In this document: in pieces, positions 60,930 through 64,000 of the stretch | Position numbering within the stretch: the first letter of the stretch is position 1 | How the letters are laid out: each line of letters opens with the position of its first letter | DNA from: Nitrospirota bacterium | GTDB lineage: Bacteria > Nitrospirota > Leptospirillia > Leptospirillales > Leptospirillaceae | Reading direction: 5' to 3' | Assembly (NCBI GenBank): GCA_021801345.1 | Contig: JAJYYA010000042.1 | Location: forward strand, 1 to 64,000 | Length of the DNA stretch: 64,000 nt | Notes under the pieces: generated by a model | Seen by the model: only the letters and a program-made list of their open reading frames with translations | What the model was told of the DNA's origin: nothing | Database searches by the model: none | Made by a program: the position numbers and the translations under genes

Positions 60930-62117
60930 CTACCGCGGTACTGGTTTTTTTTCAACCGGGACGCCCTTCCCGGAAGGGAGGGCGGAGACATTTTGGTAGA
61001 GCCGGGTCAAGATCGCTTGGGAGAGGTCGGTCGATTCGCGCAGGGTCTCTCCGAGAACGGTGAAGTGACCCATCTTTCGTCCCGGACGGGGAGAGTTCTT
61101 GCCGTAAAGAGTCAGCTTGGCCCGAGGTTCGGAGAGAATGGGGGAGAAGTCGGGAAGAGCCTCGTCGGGCCAAAGATCCCCCAGAAGGTTGCCCATGGAG
61201 CAGGGGGAGAGGAGGCGGGGAGAGGCCAGAGGAAGACCGCAGAGCGAGCGCACCTGCTGGTCAAACTGGCTGGCGACGCAGGCATCGATGGTGTAGTGGC
61301 CGCTGTTGTGGGGACGGGGGGCCATTTCGTTGACGAAAAGGCGGCCGGATTTGTCCAGAAAGTATTCGACGGCCATGACGCCCGTGTAGTCGAGTGCCTG
61401 GGCGATGGCCTCCCCGATCATCCGGATCTTTCCCGAGACCTCTAGGGGAATGTCGGCCGGGATCGCTGAAAGATGGAGGACCCCCCTTTCATGGAAGTTT
61501 TCGGAGACCGGATAGAGGGCTGTCTCTCCGTCGGCGCCCCGGGCGATGACGAGGGAGAGCTCTCGTTCGAGGTCGAGCTTTTTCTCGAGAACAAAGGGTC
61601 CGGCAAGGGTGTCGGTCACAGAAAAAAGATCCTCGATGGTGGCGATCGGCCACTGTCCTTTGCCGTCGTAGCCCTCGCGGCTGGTCTTGAGGATCCCCGG
61701 GAGAAGGGGAACGATCGTCTCGGGAGCGGGACGGTCCCCGCCGGCGACGACGATAAAGGGAGCGGTTTGAAAGCCGTGCTCGGAGAGAAAGGTTTTTTCT
61801 CGGATCCTGTCCTGGCAGATGGCGACAGGGAGGGCCGAGGGACGCACCACGCCCCGTGCGGCAAGAAACTCGAGCGAGGCGGCAGGAACATTTTCGAATT
61901 CGGTCGTGACGGCCTGACACGACTCCGATAGTCGAAGAAGCGCCGCCGTGTCGTCGTAGCGCGCGACGATCGTCCGGTCGGCACAGGCCATGGCCGGAGC
62001 CTGGGGATCTGGATCGAGGACAATCGTCCGAAAGCCTGCGCGTCGGGCAGAGAGCGCAAACAAAAGTCCAAGCTGGCCTCCGCCAAGGACGCCGAGGGTG
62101 GCTCCAGGTCTGATCAA
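60930..62117 (-). CDS. purK: 5-(carboxyamino)imidazole ribonucleotide synthase
   Basis: The 395-residue ATP-grasp enzyme opens with the TLGVLGGGQLGLL motif and has the EMAPRPHNSGHYTIDAC segment typical of PurK. It carboxylates AIR to N5-CAIR. It is 13 nt downstream of purE on the minus strand. Confidence 0.96.
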   Translation of the reverse strand: MIRPGATLGVLGGGQLGLLFALSARRAGFRTIVLDPDPQAPAMACADRTIVARYDDTAALLRLSESCQAVTTEFENVPAASLEFLAARGVVRPSALPVAICQDRIREKTFLSEHGFQTAPFIVVAGGDRPAPETIVPLLPGILKTSREGYDGKGQWPIATIEDLFSVTDTLAGPFVLEKKLDLERELSLVIARGADGETALYPVSENFHERGVLHLSAIPADIPLEVSGKIRMIGEAIAQALDYTGVMAVEYFLDKSGRLFVNEMAPRPHNSGHYTIDACVASQFDQQVRSLCGLPLASPRLLSPCSMGNLLGDLWPDEALPDFSPILSEPRAKLTLYGKNSPRPGRKMGHFTVLGETLRESTDLSQAILTRLYQNVSALPSGKGVPVEKKPVPR

Positions 62118-62130
62118 GGGGAAAAGGCTC

Positions 62131-62622
62131 CTATCCCTTCGGGAGGGTCATTTGATGGACCTGTTCGACAAGTTCTTTCCGGTAGTCCTCGAGTCGCTTG
62201 AAGAGTCCCGGGTCATGGTTTGCAAGCATAGAGACGGCAAAAAGCCCCGCATTCACAGCTCCCGGTTTTCCGATGGCGAATGTCGCTACGGGAACCCCTT
62301 TGGGCATCTGCACAATGGAGTAGAGAGAGTCGATTCCTCCCAGATGCGCAGAGGGAACCGGTACGCCCAGGACGGGGAGTGGCGTCAGGGCGGCGAGCAT
62401 CCCGGGAAGATGGGCCGCCCCTCCCGCCCCGGCAATGATGATCCGAAGACCGCGTTCCCGGGCGGTCTTTGCGTAGTCGACCATGTCCAGCGGAGTGCGG
62501 TGGGCGGAAACCACCCGGCATTCGTGAGAAAGAGAGAACCTGTCGAGGATCTCTGATGCTCCCTGCATCGTCTCCCAGTCGCTCTGGCTCCCCATGACGA
62601 GGCCGATCAGCGGGCTACTCAA
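62131..62622 (-). CDS. purE: N5-carboxyaminoimidazole ribonucleotide mutase
   Basis: The 163-residue class I PurE has [18 protein letters not shown] and the [16 protein letters not shown] loop. It moves the carboxylate to C4. Together with PurK it shows the bicarbonate-dependent bacterial route. It is separate from the purQLF unit. Confidence 0.96.
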   Translation of the reverse strand: MSSPLIGLVMGSQSDWETMQGASEILDRFSLSHECRVVSAHRTPLDMVDYAKTARERGLRIIIAGAGGAAHLPGMLAALTPLPVLGVPVPSAHLGGIDSLYSIVQMPKGVPVATFAIGKPGAVNAGLFAVSMLANHDPGLFKRLEDYRKELVEQVHQMTLPKG

Positions 62623-62640
62623 CGGTCGTGCTCCTTTCGT

Positions 62641-63282
62641 TTAGACATCCTCGGCAACGAGGGTCTCCCCCGCCAGGATAAAAAGCTCCGCATTCCGGAG
62701 ACCCCCGATAAAGACCCTGTCTCCCCCGGCGTTGGTGAGAACGAGCGTGGGACGGGTGCTCACGCCCTCCTCCCGAGCACGGTCGACATCCTCTTGCAAA
62801 GATGCGGCGACGGAGGGGGTGTTCTCGAGTTCCTCCAAGCGTTTCGCATCGAGTCCCAGGCGGGTCGCCTCCCGGTAAAGGAGCGCCCGGTTGTCGATCG
62901 CCTCTCCTTCGACAAAGGCCAGAACGCGCATTCGGGAAAGAAGGAGATCTCCTTTCGAGGGATCCAGAGTCAGAGCGGCCTTGGCGAAGAGACAGCACGT
63001 CTCCGTCGATCCGGGAGCCCGTCCGAGCTCCCAGACCTTGGGGCTCATCGGAATGCCCGTAACAGAGGAGACCTTGAGCACTTTCGGAGCGAATTCCGCC
63101 TGACTCGACAATTCGTGGCGGGCGAGAAAGCGGGCGAGATCCTTGTAGAGGGGGAAAAGACGGTGGCGAAAAAAGAGGCGGGCTCCGAAGTGTTTTCGGA
63201 ATGTCTCAATCGCCCCTTCTGCCGCATAGCTCCAAGAGCAGAAGGGATCGGTATACCAATCGGCAAAGAGAACCGGCTCCAT
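62641..63282 (-). CDS. DsbA-family thioredoxin-fold protein (FrnE/HCCA isomerase-like)
   Basis: The ATG at 63282 is chosen for AGGAG 7-8 nt upstream; the ATG at 63300 overlaps the previous stop (ATGA) and is a real alternative. The 213-residue protein has DPFCSWSY at the N-terminus, with a single Cys where DsbA has CxxC, and the cis-Pro loop VSTRPTLVL. The lone Cys argues against a disulfide oxidase and for a FrnE or glutathione-like isomerase activity. It has no signal peptide, so it acts in the cytoplasm. Confidence 0.82.
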   Translation of the reverse strand: MEPVLFADWYTDPFCSWSYAAEGAIETFRKHFGARLFFRHRLFPLYKDLARFLARHELSSQAEFAPKVLKVSSVTGIPMSPKVWELGRAPGSTETCCLFAKAALTLDPSKGDLLLSRMRVLAFVEGEAIDNRALLYREATRLGLDAKRLEELENTPSVAASLQEDVDRAREEGVSTRPTLVLTNAGGDRVFIGGLRNAELFILAGETLVAEDV

Positions 63283-63296
63283 CGGAAGATCTCCTG

Positions 63297-64000
63297 TCAT
63301 TTCGTGGTGTCGAGAGTCCGAATATTTTTAAGAATAGCCTGAGCCTTGAGAATATACTTTTTGGTCTCTCTCTGGGAAGGGTCGATTCGGAGGGCCTCCT
63401 GCCAGAGGCGGATCGCGGTCTTGAGATGCCTGTGGCGGTAGGCGACAAGGCCCTCGCGCACCTTTTGCTTTACGAGAAACTGAAGGCGATTTTCGATTCC
63501 CCGGGCCAGAGAATTGTCGGGATCGAGCCGAACCGCCTGTTCGGCAAGTCCCCGGGCATCGCCCAACCGATTTTCCTTTTCTCTCCTCCCGGCCCATTGG
63601 GCGTAGGCAAAGGAGATAAATTTGCGTCTGGACTCTGCGAGGGGTTGGGGCAAAAGGCGCGCAGTTCTGATGGCAAGCCTTTCGTCTCCTGTTTCGACGA
63701 GAGCTTTGAGCACCCTCTCCCGGTGAAGAGGCGAGAGAATTCCGAGCAAGAGCGAGACATCGCGGGGATCACGGTGGTAGAGAGGTGTTATCGAGGCGGA
63801 TAAAGCCTGGAGATTCATTCGCGAGAGGTCGGCGAGCGCCTTTTTCAAAAGTTGTCGTTCCTCCTCCCGGCGAATCAGAAGGGCGAGGGATCTGCTTTCT
63901 TCAGAAGAGGGCATTCTGCCAAGAAGTTTTCGAGCTTCTGTCAATTTATCCGAAGAGAGAGCCTCCACGACCTTCTCCAAGGTCCTGTCATCAGAGGAAA
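63297..64000 (-). CDS. TPR-containing protein (partial; continues past the window)
   Basis: The frame is open to the window edge at 64000, so the N-terminus is missing. The visible part is helical and charged, with TPR-like repeats near the C-terminus (LAEQAVRLDPDNSLARGIENRL, then LKTAIRLWQEALRIDPSQRETKKYILKAQAIL). It may be a domain of a larger LysM/TPR envelope protein. The stop overlaps the DsbA-like gene's ATG at 63300. Confidence 0.75.
   Translation of the reverse strand, partial: SSDDRTLEKVVEALSSDKLTEARKLLGRMPSSEESRSLALLIRREEERQLLKKALADLSRMNLQALSASITPLYHRDPRDVSLLLGILSPLHRERVLKALVETGDERLAIRTARLLPQPLAESRRKFISFAYAQWAGRREKENRLGDARGLAEQAVRLDPDNSLARGIENRLQFLVKQKVREGLVAYRHRHLKTAIRLWQEALRIDPSQRETKKYILKAQAILKNIRTLDTTK

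Overview
The window is about 58% GC by eye, densely packed and bacterial. The organism is Gram-negative (LptF/LptG, LolC/LolD, TolC-type outer-membrane channels, RND efflux). GTG and TTG starts and 1-8 nt stop/start overlaps are common. Gene content and style suggest a Nitrospirota iron oxidiser of the Leptospirillum type, but that is an impression from family knowledge; no rRNA or other marker is present to prove it. Nearly everything is chromosomal housekeeping. Accessory islets lie at 8.8-12.7 kb, 24.5-26.9 kb and 29.4-30.5 kb.

Layout. 0-6.7 kb: yebC, pheA, then the tightly coupled set aroF-tyrA-aroA-cmk-plsC (end of the shikimate pathway, phenylalanine and tyrosine branches, CMP kinase, lysophosphatidate acyltransferase). 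6.9-8.8 kb: an unrecognised protein with a possible degenerate GGDEF-like C-terminus, coupled to a SprT-like zinc protein. 8.8-12.7 kb: a decayed IS200/IS605-type tnpB, a hipBA toxin-antitoxin pair, a DUF2442 protein and a LPS-type glycosyltransferase. 13.3-19.4 kb: class V aminotransferase-serA (serine synthesis), hisZ, dnaB, sixA. 19.6-24.5 kb: a secreted NHL propeller protein, then lptF-lptG-hemH on the minus strand. 24.5-26.9 kb: a tnpB relic, a strong promoter and an Rpn-family nuclease gene followed by two extra tandem copies of its own 3' end. 27-29.4 kb: methyltransferase, DUF5069, miaB. 29.6-30.5 kb: two more tnpB relics. 30.5-35.6 kb: RCK_C-like protein and purQ-purL-purF. 36-48 kb: two envelope-export loci, a TolC/adaptor/RND pump and a TolC/ABC-2 exporter, each with a small paralogous outer-membrane barrel-like protein, separated by a LysR regulator. 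48-53.7 kb: flavin reductase, Cache sensor, a small peptidoglycan-binding-domain protein, rsmD-coaD-aspartate aminotransferase, FmdB. 53.7-64 kb (minus strand): nuoF-like gene, thioredoxin-like ferredoxin, TPR protein, mtnA, lysS, lolC, lolD, and further right a TPR protein, DsbA-like protein, purE and purK.

The most interesting locus is the Rpn cassette array (24.9-26.9 kb). The PD-(D/E)XK nuclease gene has a perfect Shine-Dalgarno and ATG inside its own frame, just before a run of Gly-Arg-x-Glu repeats. This is the layout known for E. coli Rpn proteins, where a separately translated C-terminal domain (RpnS) inhibits the full-length toxin (RpnL). Here the antitoxin-like 3' segment is followed by two further stand-alone tandem copies. 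Each has two Shine-Dalgarno/ATG units, the octapeptide repeat count falls 6, 4, 2, and an identical hairpin sits at each junction. A nuclease with multiplied and diversified intragenic-antitoxin copies is a configuration I do not recall being described.
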